64,000 bases of DNA from Chitinophagaceae bacterium. GTDB lineage: Bacteria > Bacteroidota > Bacteroidia > Chitinophagales > Chitinophagaceae. This document shows, piece after piece, positions 52,259 to 61,149 of the stretch. Within the stretch, counting starts at the first letter, position 1, and each line of letters opens with the position of its first letter. Where the stretch lies: positions 1 to 64,000 of the forward strand of contig JAEUVO010000031.1 of assembly GCA_016786885.1 (NCBI GenBank), written 5' to 3'. The notes below the pieces were generated by a model, which ran no database searches, was not told where the DNA came from, and saw only the letters and a program-made list of their open reading frames with translations. The translations under genes and the position numbers were made by a program.

Positions 52259-53137
52259 TTAATGCTGATATAGTTGCTTTACAATTTTTTCAAACTGTGG
52301 CTGGTAACAGAAGTCATAAGCATCTTTACCTTCGGGAATTACATTGGGACATTCAAAGCAAAGCTCCAATGCCCTTTTTACTTTCAATCCTTCCGCTACG
52401 GCAAAGGGAAATGACTGATTGCCGATAAAGAACCTGCATCCGGCAATTATCTGTGCAAACTCCAAAAAATTAGCAATAGGTCTGTGTTTCAATGCAGGGA
52501 TCGCCTTTTTCATATCCTCGTATTCTTCCTTCAGTCCTACAAAAGTAATATCCGGGTAAGCCTGCAGAAAATCATAACTGATGCCCGGGGCCCGGTAGCG
52601 GAAACTGCGGGCTATTACAATTTCGTTTTTGTACGACAGATCTGGAGTTACAGTCAGCCAGGGTTTTCCCAGGTCAGCTGTGATGCCGTACATATGGAAA
52701 TACCAGCGGCAGATATGATTGGTATTATAGTCAAACGGATATTTTCTGAATTCATCCAGGTCGTAATCTATTTTTTGATCTGTCAGTATATCACAAACGG
52801 CAAACTCCGGTTGTGAAAGAAGCAGCGGCGCCAGCATCTCCACACTTCTCTCCGTCAGTATCTTTCCCTTATTAGCATGCTGCATACTTTTTTTATACAG
52901 CGATTTTTGATTGATCTGCAGGTGAAGGTGGATCTTTTTCCCACCGGCCAACGCCTTCATAGTCGGGATAGCATAAATGATATCTCCGATAAGGCCAAAA
53001 TGTTTGAAGTGTACAGCATCTGCATCCGTTACCGGGTACAGGTTTGGCGGGTCCAGTTTTGAAAGTTCTTTGGTGAAGATCTTCCTTTTTGCCTTTTCTT
53101 TAAACAGTGCAATAGTAAGCCGCTGAAAAATATTCAT
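52259..53137 (-). CDS. Glycosyltransferase of heptosyltransferase (GT9-like) type
   Basis: The product is 292 residues from ATG 53137 (MNIFQRLTIALFKEKAKRK); a start ten codons upstream is less likely. The segment HFKHFGLIGDIIYAIPTMKALAG resembles the N-terminal donor region of heptosyltransferase-like GT-B enzymes, and FAQIIAGCRFFIGNQSFPFAVAEGLKVKRALEL resembles the C-terminal nucleotide-sugar binding region (GNQSFPFA). Donor and acceptor cannot be named. Probably acts on a surface glycan or lipid-linked sugar at the inner membrane. Confidence 0.78.
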   Translation of the reverse strand: MNIFQRLTIALFKEKAKRKIFTKELSKLDPPNLYPVTDADAVHFKHFGLIGDIIYAIPTMKALAGGKKIHLHLQINQKSLYKKSMQHANKGKILTERSVEMLAPLLLSQPEFAVCDILTDQKIDYDLDEFRKYPFDYNTNHICRWYFHMYGITADLGKPWLTVTPDLSYKNEIVIARSFRYRAPGISYDFLQAYPDITFVGLKEEYEDMKKAIPALKHRPIANFLEFAQIIAGCRFFIGNQSFPFAVAEGLKVKRALELCFECPNVIPEGKDAYDFCYQPQFEKIVKQLYQH

Positions 53138-53164
53138 ATTTGTTGCTGATGCTTTTGCCGGGCT

Positions 53165-53172
53165 CAAAAGTA
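53165..53172 (-). promoter_or_regulatory. -7 promoter element TACTTTTG (minus strand)
   Basis: On the minus strand it reads TACTTTTG, 27 bp before the ATG at 53137, for the GT9-like gene. Confidence 0.4.
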
Positions 53173-53290
53173 GCTATTTTAAGTTTTGTACCTGTTCCCA
53201 TCCGCCTGCGGCTTTTATACAGATTAATGGAAATGTATTACCTTGCCTTCCTCATAATTTTAAAACCAGCATTGGAAATTACCGGCTGAT

Positions 53291-53884
53291 ATGTTGAAAA
53301 AAATAAACCTACTTTTTTACTACCTCTTCAGGTTTCCTGTTTATAAAATCATGTTGGGGAAGATCGGCACCCGTTCCAGGATATTGCATGCAAAACTGGA
53401 AGGGCATAAACGGATCTTTATCGGAACAAAAGTATATATCAACAGTAATGGCTGGCTGGCTTCTATTCCGCTAACCGGGGATAATAACTGTCATCTGATC
53501 ATCGGGGACGGAACCTATGTCGGCCGGTTTTGTCATTTTTATGCAACGTCAAAAATTGAGATAGGAAAAAAAGTACTGATCGCTGATAAAGTGTATCTCA
53601 GTGATAACATGCATGGGTACAGGGATATTAATATACCTGTTATTGATCAGCCGGTAGAGCAGCTGAACCCGGTGATCATAAAAGATGGTGCCTGGTTGGG
53701 AGAAAATGTATGTGTGGTGGGTGCATCTGTAGGGAAGAATAGTGTGGTGGGCGCCAACAGTGTCGTAACAAAAGATATACCTGATCATTGTGTAGCCGCA
53801 GGTTCCCCGGCTATTATTATCAGGCGGTACAATTTTGATAAAAAAGAATGGTGCAAAACTGATAAAGAAGGAAACTTTATCTGA
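53291..53884 (+). CDS. Left-handed beta-helix acyltransferase (WbbJ/CatB-like)
   Basis: The product is 197 residues. Hexapeptide-repeat stretches (IGDGTYVGRFCHFYATSKIEIGKKVLIADKVYLSDN; IKDGAWLGENVCVVGASVGKNSVVGANSVVTKDIP) form a left-handed beta-helix, and the catalytic His is probably in DNMHGYRD. Such enzymes acetylate sugars of surface polysaccharides, using acetyl-CoA. It is tightly coupled to the next gene: the stop at 53884 is 2 bp before the next ATG. Confidence 0.9.
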   Translation: MLKKINLLFYYLFRFPVYKIMLGKIGTRSRILHAKLEGHKRIFIGTKVYINSNGWLASIPLTGDNNCHLIIGDGTYVGRFCHFYATSKIEIGKKVLIADKVYLSDNMHGYRDINIPVIDQPVEQLNPVIIKDGAWLGENVCVVGASVGKNSVVGANSVVTKDIPDHCVAAGSPAIIIRRYNFDKKEWCKTDKEGNFI

Positions 53885-53886
53885 AA

Positions 53887-55038
53887 ATGGACACAATGGG
53901 ATATAAGAACATTTTAATCACGGGTGGTGCTGGTTTTATCGGGTCAAACCTGGCCCTGTTTCTTATTCAGCAGGGCTGTAGTGTAACGGTATTAGATAAT
54001 TTATCGGAACAGATCCATGGAGCCAACCCGGCATTCACTTCACCATTGTACATCTCTATTAAGGATAAAGTAAATTTTATAAAAGGAACCGTTACTTCAA
54101 GAAAAGATTGGGAGAATGCTATTGCCGGTAACGAAGTGATCGTTCATTTGGCTGCTGAAACGGGTACAGGGCAATCGATGTACCAGATCAGCCACTATAC
54201 AGAAGTGAATATTGGCGGTACTGCTATTATGCTGGATATCCTGGCTAATAATAAAAGCGGTATCAAAAAAGTGATCATTGCTTCTTCAAGGGCTATTTAT
54301 GGGGAAGGAAAATATATTTCCAAAGAATTGGGGGTAGTGTATCCTGCACACCGCTCAGCTAAAGAGATGGATGACGGAAACTTTGAAGTAACATACCCAG
54401 GTGCCACACAACCATTACAATTAGTGGCTACCGATGAGGAATCTAAAGTTCATCCTTCCTCTGTATACGGTATCACCAAACAAAACCAGGAGCAGATGGT
54501 AATGACTGTTTGCCCCACGATCGGTATTGCCCCGGTGGCTTTCCGTTACCAGAATGTGTATGGGCCGGGTCAGTCGCTAACCAATCCTTACACAGGGATA
54601 CTTTCAATATTCTCTACTCTTATCAGGAATAAAAAGCCCATCAACATTTTTGAAGATGGCAAAGAGAGCCGTGATTTTGTATTTATTGATGATGTGGTAA
54701 GGGCAACGTTTTCTGGTATTGAAAAAGAAGAGGCAAACGGCCAGGTGTTTAATGTGGGAACCGGTGTGGCTACCACGGTACTGGAAGTGGCCACCTTACT
54801 GACTGAATATTATAATGTGCAGGTGCCGATAAATATAACAGGTAATTACCGGCTGGGTGATATCCGTCATAATTATGCTGATATGTCAAAGATCGGCCGG
54901 TTACTTTCTTTTACACCGGGGATCCCTTTTAAAGAAGGTCTGAAAAAATTTACCCGTTGGGTACTGGATCAGCAGGTACAGGACAGCAAGTACGAGGAGT
55001 CTATTGCAGAAATGAAATCAAAAGGATTGATGAAATAA
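53887..55038 (+). CDS. NAD-dependent nucleotide-sugar epimerase/dehydratase
   Basis: The product is 383 residues. A Rossmann NAD-binding GGAGFIGSNLALFL at the N-terminus, a catalytic Tyr/Lys pair in SSVYGITKQNQEQM, and the SDR-extended segments VFIDDVVRA and VFNVGTGVATTVLEVA are present. It converts a nucleotide sugar, for example a UDP- or dTDP-hexose, during surface-glycan synthesis. A GT2 gene follows, with only 5 bp between them, so these are an operon with the upstream acyltransferase. Confidence 0.9.
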   Translation: MDTMGYKNILITGGAGFIGSNLALFLIQQGCSVTVLDNLSEQIHGANPAFTSPLYISIKDKVNFIKGTVTSRKDWENAIAGNEVIVHLAAETGTGQSMYQISHYTEVNIGGTAIMLDILANNKSGIKKVIIASSRAIYGEGKYISKELGVVYPAHRSAKEMDDGNFEVTYPGATQPLQLVATDEESKVHPSSVYGITKQNQEQMVMTVCPTIGIAPVAFRYQNVYGPGQSLTNPYTGILSIFSTLIRNKKPINIFEDGKESRDFVFIDDVVRATFSGIEKEEANGQVFNVGTGVATTVLEVATLLTEYYNVQVPINITGNYRLGDIRHNYADMSKIGRLLSFTPGIPFKEGLKKFTRWVLDQQVQDSKYEESIAEMKSKGLMK

Positions 55039-55043
55039 ACAAT

Positions 55044-55934
55044 ATGGCTAAGATCGGACTGGTAACTGTTTTGTTCAGGAGTGATGAGGTACTCCCTGAT
55101 TTTTTTAAAAGCATTTCCCGCCAGACACATAAGGATTATATTCTCTACCTCGTTGATAATTCTGAAAGCGCCGCTACAGATGCCATCATCAGTCAATGCC
55201 TGGAAGAGTATCCTGTTACAGCATACAGGCATATTAAAACAGGCGGAAACATTGGAGTGGCTGCGGGTAATAATACAGGAATAAAATTATCCATAGCTGA
55301 TAACTGTTCTCATGTATTGATACTGAATAATGATATTGAAATAGAGCAGGATTTTATGTTCAGCAAGATGCTCTCACTGGCTGATGCAGGCGAGAGCATG
55401 ATCGTCCCTAAAATTTATTATTACGATGAGAAAAAGATCTGGATGGCTGGCGGGTACATGGATATGTGGCGGGGAATAGGAGTGCATTACGGATACAATA
55501 AAAAGGATGAACCAAAATATAACGTGGCCAAACATGTAACCTATTCACCCACTTGTTTTATGCTGGTAAAAAAAGAGGTCTTTGATGCAACAGGCATCAT
55601 GGATGAAAAATATTTCGCTTATTATGATGATACTGATTTTGTACTGAGGGCTGCAAAGCTTGGGTACAAAATATGGTATGAACCCTCATTGGAACTGCTG
55701 CATAAGGTTTCTTCTTCGGTGGGAACCAATTCCCCGTTTTATGTGTACTATTCAAACAGGAATAAAATATACTTCATCAGAAAGAACTTTAAAGGACTGC
55801 AAAGATATTTTGCCTTATTGTACACATTGATATCAAGGATAGCTTTCTGGCTTGGATTTGATAAAGCAAGAAAACAGAAACTGATGCAGGGCCTGAAAGA
55901 TGGATTTAAAATGAAGTGGGAGCAGGGTCGTTAG
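55044..55934 (+). CDS. Family 2 glycosyltransferase (GT-A fold)
   Basis: The product is 296 residues from ATG 55044 (MAKIGLVTVLFRSDEVLPDFFKSI), chosen because an upstream frame overlaps the epimerase. It has the GT2 opening, the DXD-like VLILNNDIEIEQDFM, and the acceptor-side MDEKYFAYYDDTDFVLRAAKLGYKIWYEP with the ED/DD acid pair, similar to rhamnosyltransferase-type enzymes. It transfers a sugar to the growing surface glycan. Its stop (55932-55934) overlaps the stop of the opposite-strand GT4 gene. Confidence 0.9.
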   Translation: MAKIGLVTVLFRSDEVLPDFFKSISRQTHKDYILYLVDNSESAATDAIISQCLEEYPVTAYRHIKTGGNIGVAAGNNTGIKLSIADNCSHVLILNNDIEIEQDFMFSKMLSLADAGESMIVPKIYYYDEKKIWMAGGYMDMWRGIGVHYGYNKKDEPKYNVAKHVTYSPTCFMLVKKEVFDATGIMDEKYFAYYDDTDFVLRAAKLGYKIWYEPSLELLHKVSSSVGTNSPFYVYYSNRNKIYFIRKNFKGLQRYFALLYTLISRIAFWLGFDKARKQKLMQGLKDGFKMKWEQGR

Positions 55935-57040
55935 ATAGCGGAGGCTATCTTCTTTGCAATATTTACCCAATAATAATACTCGTAATAGGCGGGAGGAGTG
56001 ATATCTGTATTATTCTTGTTGTCTATAATTGCTTTTGCAAAACTTGTCCAGTCATTATCAGCTACTGTAACCAGTTTATTGCCACAGATTTCTTTATTAA
56101 TACCTGTTGCTCCTGTTTCAGTGGCGATGACTGTATTGCCAAAGGCAATCGCTTCCACCATTTTTGTTTTGATGCCACCGCCGCTTTGTACCGGGTTGAG
56201 AAAAATATCCGCTGCTTTAAAATAGGCTTCTATATCGTTTACAAACCCCGCATAGATAATATTTCTTTCCGCATATTCTTTCAATGAATTCAATTCGTCG
56301 GGCAGCCCTTTGCCGCAGATCACAATTTTGTAGCGAAAGGATGTCTCTTTCTGTAGCAGAGGGTTAATAGTATCAAGGATCACTCTTACCGCATCAAGAT
56401 TCGGTTTGTAACTCAGCAGACCATTAAATAAAATGATTTTTTCATCCGGCGAAATAACATGATCCTTGCTGATCGCTTCTTTGCAGGCTGCTTTATCGGC
56501 AGGATATTCTTTTATGGTAATGCCAAAGGGAAGGTCAATACATTTATTAGCCTCTATTTTCCATGTATCAACAGCAAATCTTTTGTCTTCCTGTGTAATG
56601 AAAAAAAGTTTATCTGCCTTTTTGAAGCTCCACTTTTCGTAAGCTCTTAATACAGGCCACCACCAGCGGCCGGTGGATTGGAATCGCTGGTACTCGATGT
56701 TATGAGTATGAATAATTGTTTTTACGCCTGTCCTTTTCTTTATACGGAATGCCAGCCAGGCAAAGTAAGGATGCTCCCAGATGATGGCGTCATACTTATT
56801 TTGTTTTACTTCAGCGCTGATCTTTTTTACAAGAGTCCAGTCAAGGTAGCGGGTAAAAGATCTTTTTAGTAGCGGAATAGTTTTGTAATTCTTTACCTGC
56901 TGAAAATCATTTTCAGACACACTGATCACAGCAAGTTCAACTTCTTCCGCAAGATGCTGCAGGAATTGAGAAATAAATTTCTGCCCACCTGAAAAATAGG
57001 GCAGGTAGGGATAGGGAGCTATCACCAATACTTTTTTCAT
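55931..57040 (-). CDS. Family 4 glycosyltransferase (GT-B fold)
   Basis: The product is 369 residues from ATG 57040 (MKKVLVIAPYPYLPYFSGGQKF); the upstream in-frame codons belong to the 3' end of the YfhO gene. The GT4 C-terminal signature appears as IILFNGLLSYKPNLDAVRVILDTI, then FLNPVQSGGGIKTKMVEAIAFGNTVIATETGATGI, with the EX7E-type pattern near the catalytic region. It acts on a surface glycan at the cytosolic membrane face. The gene starts 7 bp after the YfhO stop and is probably co-transcribed with it. Confidence 0.9.
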   Translation of the reverse strand: MKKVLVIAPYPYLPYFSGGQKFISQFLQHLAEEVELAVISVSENDFQQVKNYKTIPLLKRSFTRYLDWTLVKKISAEVKQNKYDAIIWEHPYFAWLAFRIKKRTGVKTIIHTHNIEYQRFQSTGRWWWPVLRAYEKWSFKKADKLFFITQEDKRFAVDTWKIEANKCIDLPFGITIKEYPADKAACKEAISKDHVISPDEKIILFNGLLSYKPNLDAVRVILDTINPLLQKETSFRYKIVICGKGLPDELNSLKEYAERNIIYAGFVNDIEAYFKAADIFLNPVQSGGGIKTKMVEAIAFGNTVIATETGATGINKEICGNKLVTVADNDWTSFAKAIIDNKNNTDITPPAYYEYYYWVNIAKKIASAI

Positions 57041-57047
57041 TAAGCGG

Positions 57048-59525
57048 TCAGCTTGTTTTTTTGCTTTGCTTCCATGCCATGAATAATCCGCCAACCAGTA
57101 TTAAAGTGATAAGAATGGAGGCAATGAACATAATAGACCTTCCCTGTTTTACCGACTCAGGTTCAAAGACAAATTTTATGGTATGTTTTCCTGCAGGAAC
57201 AGATAATCCTCTCAACAGATAATTGGCATTGACATATTCTGTTTTCTTTCCATCTATATACGCATTCCAGCCTTTAGGATAATATATCTCACTGAATACT
57301 GCAAACTGCGGTCCATTGCAACTGGCTTCATATTCCATAGCATCGTTATCAAACTTAGTCATCCTGATATAGGAGGCCGAATCCGGTTGTGGTTGTGTAA
57401 TGCTTTGTGCAAATGACTTGTCAACAATAGCTGTATCCCTCAGTTTGGTTGAGCCGATCTCAGTAATAGCCGCTACCCGGTCGTTCACCACTTTTACATT
57501 TTTTACCAACCAGCAATGACCATATGCCGAATCCGCATTGGGTATCAGCATTGCCTGTCCATTCTGTTGATTCTGCACAATGATATATTTAATATTGAGC
57601 ATATTGATTATGCCGGGATTGGGCGATCCCGACAAATATTTCTCGATCATATCCTGGTAAATACGAAGTTTAGCAGGATGGTAACCACCGGCAGACTTAT
57701 GATAATAAGAAGTGCGGGACTCATTGTAAGTATCACCGGCGAGGTTAAAGACTCTGAAGTTGGGGTCTTTATCTTTCAATATCTCCTGGTCAATTAAGTT
57801 AGCTGCAAAATTTGAATTCTCATATTCATCAGGTGATACATAACTTTCATCATTCAGGTATTGTTTACTGGCAATTGTTAATTCCAGTGTTGATACCGCT
57901 ATGAGGATAATTCCTGCAACAAGAGGTTTAATAGTGTTCTTTAAGTAGAGGTAAAGAGTGCCTAATAATACAAGTGTTAATCCAAGGGCTCTTAATAATT
58001 GGCCGCCAAACATAGCTTTCCGTTCTTCTTTCAGCCCTGATACGATGAGCCGGCCCATTTCATCAGAACCATTTTTATCTGTATAACCGGCAATGATCTG
58101 TTTATCGATTACGGAACTGTAGTCCATTGTTATGTATAGTAATGCCAGTACACCAAACAAACCGCCTGCAGCATAGAGAATCTTCTTAAAATCTTTTTGC
58201 AATACTTCTTTTGCTTTTTCCTGGAACAACAAATATTGTAAAGCAACTACAGCTGCAATGGCTAAAGTAAATTGTGGGATGACCTGTGCCATCGAAGGCG
58301 CCCTGAACTTGTTGAACAGAGGAAGATTTTCAAAAAGAAAAACATTGAAACCTGCAAAATTTTTGCCCCACGATATAAAAATGCCAAACAGTGTGGCGGC
58401 CAGCAGGCCCCAGCGAAGCGGAGATTTTACCAGCACAAACCCTAATAATCCCAGTACAAAAATGATGACACCAAGATAAGCTGGCCCGGCGGTATAAGGA
58501 AGAGCCCCCCAATATTTAGGCATGCTCTGGGCTATTTGTTCTGCATTTGCTTCATCAATACCCCGGTTGATCAGTTTGCTCGCTACAGCTGATCCTTCAC
58601 CTAAGGAATTACTGTGACCACCACCAAAAGCATTTGGCATTAATAAGGTGAATGTTTCAGCTTTGCCTAAACTATATACGAATGCATAAGAGGTATCAAG
58701 TCCCTTTGTACTGGCGACTGTTACTTTATCTCCTTCAATTGAAATGTCTTTACCGCCCCGCATAGTATATTGGGAATACTCTGATGTGGTCATTAATACC
58801 ATGGCATTACCGGCCAGTCCGATCAAAGCAGATGTAACAGTAATGACGCCGGCAATGGCGATGTGTTTCCAGTCTTTTTCTTTTATCCATTTTACCAGGT
58901 AGCCAATGGTTATGAGCACCGCAACAAGAAAGAAGTAATAGCTTATCTGCAGGTGATTCACACTGATTTGCTGGTAGGCACCAAATGTGGTAAGGGCAAA
59001 ACCCAACCAGTAATTTTTTTGAAATGTGGAAATTATACCAGCCAGTAATAAAGGCATAAAAGCAGTTGCCAGCATTTGAGTATCATGGCCTGCATTAATG
59101 ATAACAGGATTATAAGTAGAAAAGGCATAACCCAGTGCCCCCAGTATTCCTACCACAGGGTTTAACCGGAGCACTAAACATAAAATATAGAAGCAAAGAC
59201 AGGCGAGAAAGAAAAAATTGATTGGTTTTGGTAAACCCAGCGAAAATATTTTTACCGTATCTGGTAAAATTGATTTGCCTTCCATTGCCACCTGGTAGTT
59301 GGGCATCCCGCAGAAAAGATTGGGGTTCCATAGCGGGAAATGGCCATTCTTTTCTTTGTAATCAAATGAGTTTTGCGCCATGCCTTTCCAACCGATCGTA
59401 TCATGCTGGTTCAGTACATTACCTTCTAATGCCGGTTTGCAAAAAAGGGCCGCTACAACCAGGAAAATGATAATAGCCATTGCATGGGGCAGCAATTTCT
59501 TCAGCAGGGGATTGTTCATATCCAA
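57048..59525 (-). CDS. YfhO-family polytopic membrane protein
   Basis: The product is 825 residues. The N-terminal two-thirds has about a dozen membrane segments and family-typical KNGHFPLWNPNLFCGMPNYQ and LRFGILGALGYAFSTYNPVIINAGHDTQMLATAFMPLLL-like segments; the C-terminal part is a soluble domain with NANYLLRGLSVPAGKHTIKFVFEP, then a final membrane helix. YfhO proteins are GT-C-like sugar transferases using lipid-linked donors to glycosylate envelope polymers such as teichoic acid or glycolipids. Here the glycan-gene neighbours support that role. Confidence 0.9.
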   Translation of the reverse strand: MDMNNPLLKKLLPHAMAIIIFLVVAALFCKPALEGNVLNQHDTIGWKGMAQNSFDYKEKNGHFPLWNPNLFCGMPNYQVAMEGKSILPDTVKIFSLGLPKPINFFFLACLCFYILCLVLRLNPVVGILGALGYAFSTYNPVIINAGHDTQMLATAFMPLLLAGIISTFQKNYWLGFALTTFGAYQQISVNHLQISYYFFLVAVLITIGYLVKWIKEKDWKHIAIAGVITVTSALIGLAGNAMVLMTTSEYSQYTMRGGKDISIEGDKVTVASTKGLDTSYAFVYSLGKAETFTLLMPNAFGGGHSNSLGEGSAVASKLINRGIDEANAEQIAQSMPKYWGALPYTAGPAYLGVIIFVLGLLGFVLVKSPLRWGLLAATLFGIFISWGKNFAGFNVFLFENLPLFNKFRAPSMAQVIPQFTLAIAAVVALQYLLFQEKAKEVLQKDFKKILYAAGGLFGVLALLYITMDYSSVIDKQIIAGYTDKNGSDEMGRLIVSGLKEERKAMFGGQLLRALGLTLVLLGTLYLYLKNTIKPLVAGIILIAVSTLELTIASKQYLNDESYVSPDEYENSNFAANLIDQEILKDKDPNFRVFNLAGDTYNESRTSYYHKSAGGYHPAKLRIYQDMIEKYLSGSPNPGIINMLNIKYIIVQNQQNGQAMLIPNADSAYGHCWLVKNVKVVNDRVAAITEIGSTKLRDTAIVDKSFAQSITQPQPDSASYIRMTKFDNDAMEYEASCNGPQFAVFSEIYYPKGWNAYIDGKKTEYVNANYLLRGLSVPAGKHTIKFVFEPESVKQGRSIMFIASILITLILVGGLFMAWKQSKKTS

Positions 59526-59573
59526 TGAGTTATTAAGGTGACAAAATAATGCTATTTTGAGCTAAAATTCCCG

Positions 59574-59885
59574 ATGCGCTGGCTTTTATTTTTGTCAAGA
59601 CTGGCTTTTATCTGCGGCCTTTTTTTCCTTTTGTCTTTATCGCTTTTGTTTAAGAACTGGCTGACTGATGATAATATGGTTTCTACCATTATTACCATAG
59701 GTTTTTTTATGGGAATGATCATTGTACCGGTTACGTTACTATGTTACCTGTTTCTGTGGATAGCGGGAAAAAAGCCAGGTAGAATTGTTCCGGGCTGGCT
59801 TATCGTAGCTAACATTATTGTTTTTTGTATCCTGCTGGGATACATCGTTTATGCAAACTATTTGTATTCTCAAATTGAAATATGA
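59574..59885 (+). CDS. Small membrane protein coupled to the queuosine-precursor transporter gene
   Basis: The product is 103 residues, with three hydrophobic segments (about 4-22, 38-62, 78-98). No family is recognised. Its stop overlaps the start of the next gene by 4 bp (ATGA), so translation is coupled. It might assist the transporter or simply share its operon. Confidence 0.8.
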   Translation: MRWLLFLSRLAFICGLFFLLSLSLLFKNWLTDDNMVSTIITIGFFMGMIIVPVTLLCYLFLWIAGKKPGRIVPGWLIVANIIVFCILLGYIVYANYLYSQIEI

Positions 59886-60682
59886 TACAAGCCATTATCA
59901 GAAATAAGCCAACCAAACTTTTCCTGATACTGGGAGGTTTTTTCATTGCTAATGCATTGATAGCAGAAATAATCGGGGTGAAAATATTTTCATTTGAAAA
60001 GACACTTGGTTTCTCACCGCTTAATATAAAGCTGCTGGGTAATGAGCTCTCAGTAAACCTTACTGCCGGGGTATTGTTGTGGCCTGTTGTATTTATCATG
60101 ACAGATATCATTAATGAGTACTATGGAATGAAGGGTGTCAGGTTTCTCTCCTGGCTTACAGCCGGTCTTATTGCATTCGCCTTTCTTGTTTTCATGGGAG
60201 CAATGCAGTTAACCCCTGCCGATTTTTTCATTACCAGCAAGCAGGGAAGTGGAGTGCCCGATATGGAAAAAGCTTACAACAGCGTATTGGGACAGGGAGG
60301 TTTTATTATCATTGGTTCCATAACAGCTTTTATACTCGGTCAGCTGATCGATGTTTTTGTTTTTCATAAAATAAAGAAAGCTACCGGCGAGAAGAAGATC
60401 TGGTTACGGGCAACCGGGTCTACGCTGGTTTCACAGTTCATCGATAGTTTCGTTGTTCTTTTCATTGCATTCTATGTTGGTACCAGAGTAAACCAGACCG
60501 GGAATGATTTTGTATGGCCTTTCAGCCTCTTTATTGCGGTTGGGCTGGTTAACTATATATACAAGTTCATAGTAGCCATACTGATGACACCGGTCATATA
60601 TTTTGTTCATTACATGATTGAAAAATACCTTGGGAAGGAACAGGCCGCTGAAATGAAAGCAGCGGCCATGCAGGATAACTAA
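59882..60682 (+). CDS. Queuosine precursor transporter (YhhQ/VUT family)
   Basis: The product is 266 residues with about six membrane helices and the family's acidic motif ILWPVVFIMTDIINEYYG followed by DRIVD-like FIDSFVVLFIAFYVG. YhhQ-type proteins import queuine-pathway precursors such as preQ0 or preQ1. No PreQ1 riboswitch was found in the short upstream region. The TAA stop (60680-60682) overlaps the TAG stop of the convergent Nudix gene. Confidence 0.9.
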   Translation: MIQAIIRNKPTKLFLILGGFFIANALIAEIIGVKIFSFEKTLGFSPLNIKLLGNELSVNLTAGVLLWPVVFIMTDIINEYYGMKGVRFLSWLTAGLIAFAFLVFMGAMQLTPADFFITSKQGSGVPDMEKAYNSVLGQGGFIIIGSITAFILGQLIDVFVFHKIKKATGEKKIWLRATGSTLVSQFIDSFVVLFIAFYVGTRVNQTGNDFVWPFSLFIAVGLVNYIYKFIVAILMTPVIYFVHYMIEKYLGKEQAAEMKAAAMQDN

Positions 60683-61143
60683 TATTTTTCTTTGATAATT
60701 GAGGATACTATTTTATCAATGGGTAATGTGACCTGTTCAGGAGAGAAATTATCCCAATTAATAAAACGAAACGTTTCAGTTTCTTTGTTCTCTTCGTATA
60801 TCTTCATTTGGGCCTCATCAAAATCAAAGGGTTTTTCCCGGAGAGGGACTTGTATTTCTTCCAGTGCTGTTGCGAAATAATATATTGAAATGATCTGGTG
60901 TTCGGGGTTGAAAGCCGACATTTGAAAATAATCTGTGGTGTAAATATGATGACCCACTTCTACTTTCAGGTTCATCTCTTCCATAAATTCCCGTTGCAGG
61001 CAATCCCGGGTACCTTCTCCAAATTCCAGTCCTCCCCCGGGAAATTTGGTGATATAACTACCACGGATCAATTCATCACTTACCAATACCTGCTTTTGTT
61101 CATTCAGCAGTATGCCATAAACCCTGATATTGAACCGGTGCAT
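60679..61143 (-). CDS. Nudix hydrolase
   Basis: The product is 154 residues with a complete Nudix box, beginning GGGLEFGEGTRDC and ending REFMEEMNLKVEVG, which fits Gx5Ex7REUxEExGU. It hydrolyses a nucleoside diphosphate linked to another moiety, using Mg2+; the substrate is unknown. It begins MHRFNIRVYGILLNEQKQVLVSDE, typical of small Bacteroidota Nudix proteins. It is next to corA on the same strand. Confidence 0.92.
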   Translation of the reverse strand: MHRFNIRVYGILLNEQKQVLVSDELIRGSYITKFPGGGLEFGEGTRDCLQREFMEEMNLKVEVGHHIYTTDYFQMSAFNPEHQIISIYYFATALEEIQVPLREKPFDFDEAQMKIYEENKETETFRFINWDNFSPEQVTLPIDKIVSSIIKEKY

Positions 61144-61149
61144 AATAGA

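Noticed and set aside
59526..59573. PreQ1 riboswitch before the YhhQ-type operon
   Set aside because: Only 48 bp separate the divergent genes. No stem plus A-rich tail of a PreQ1-I aptamer was found.
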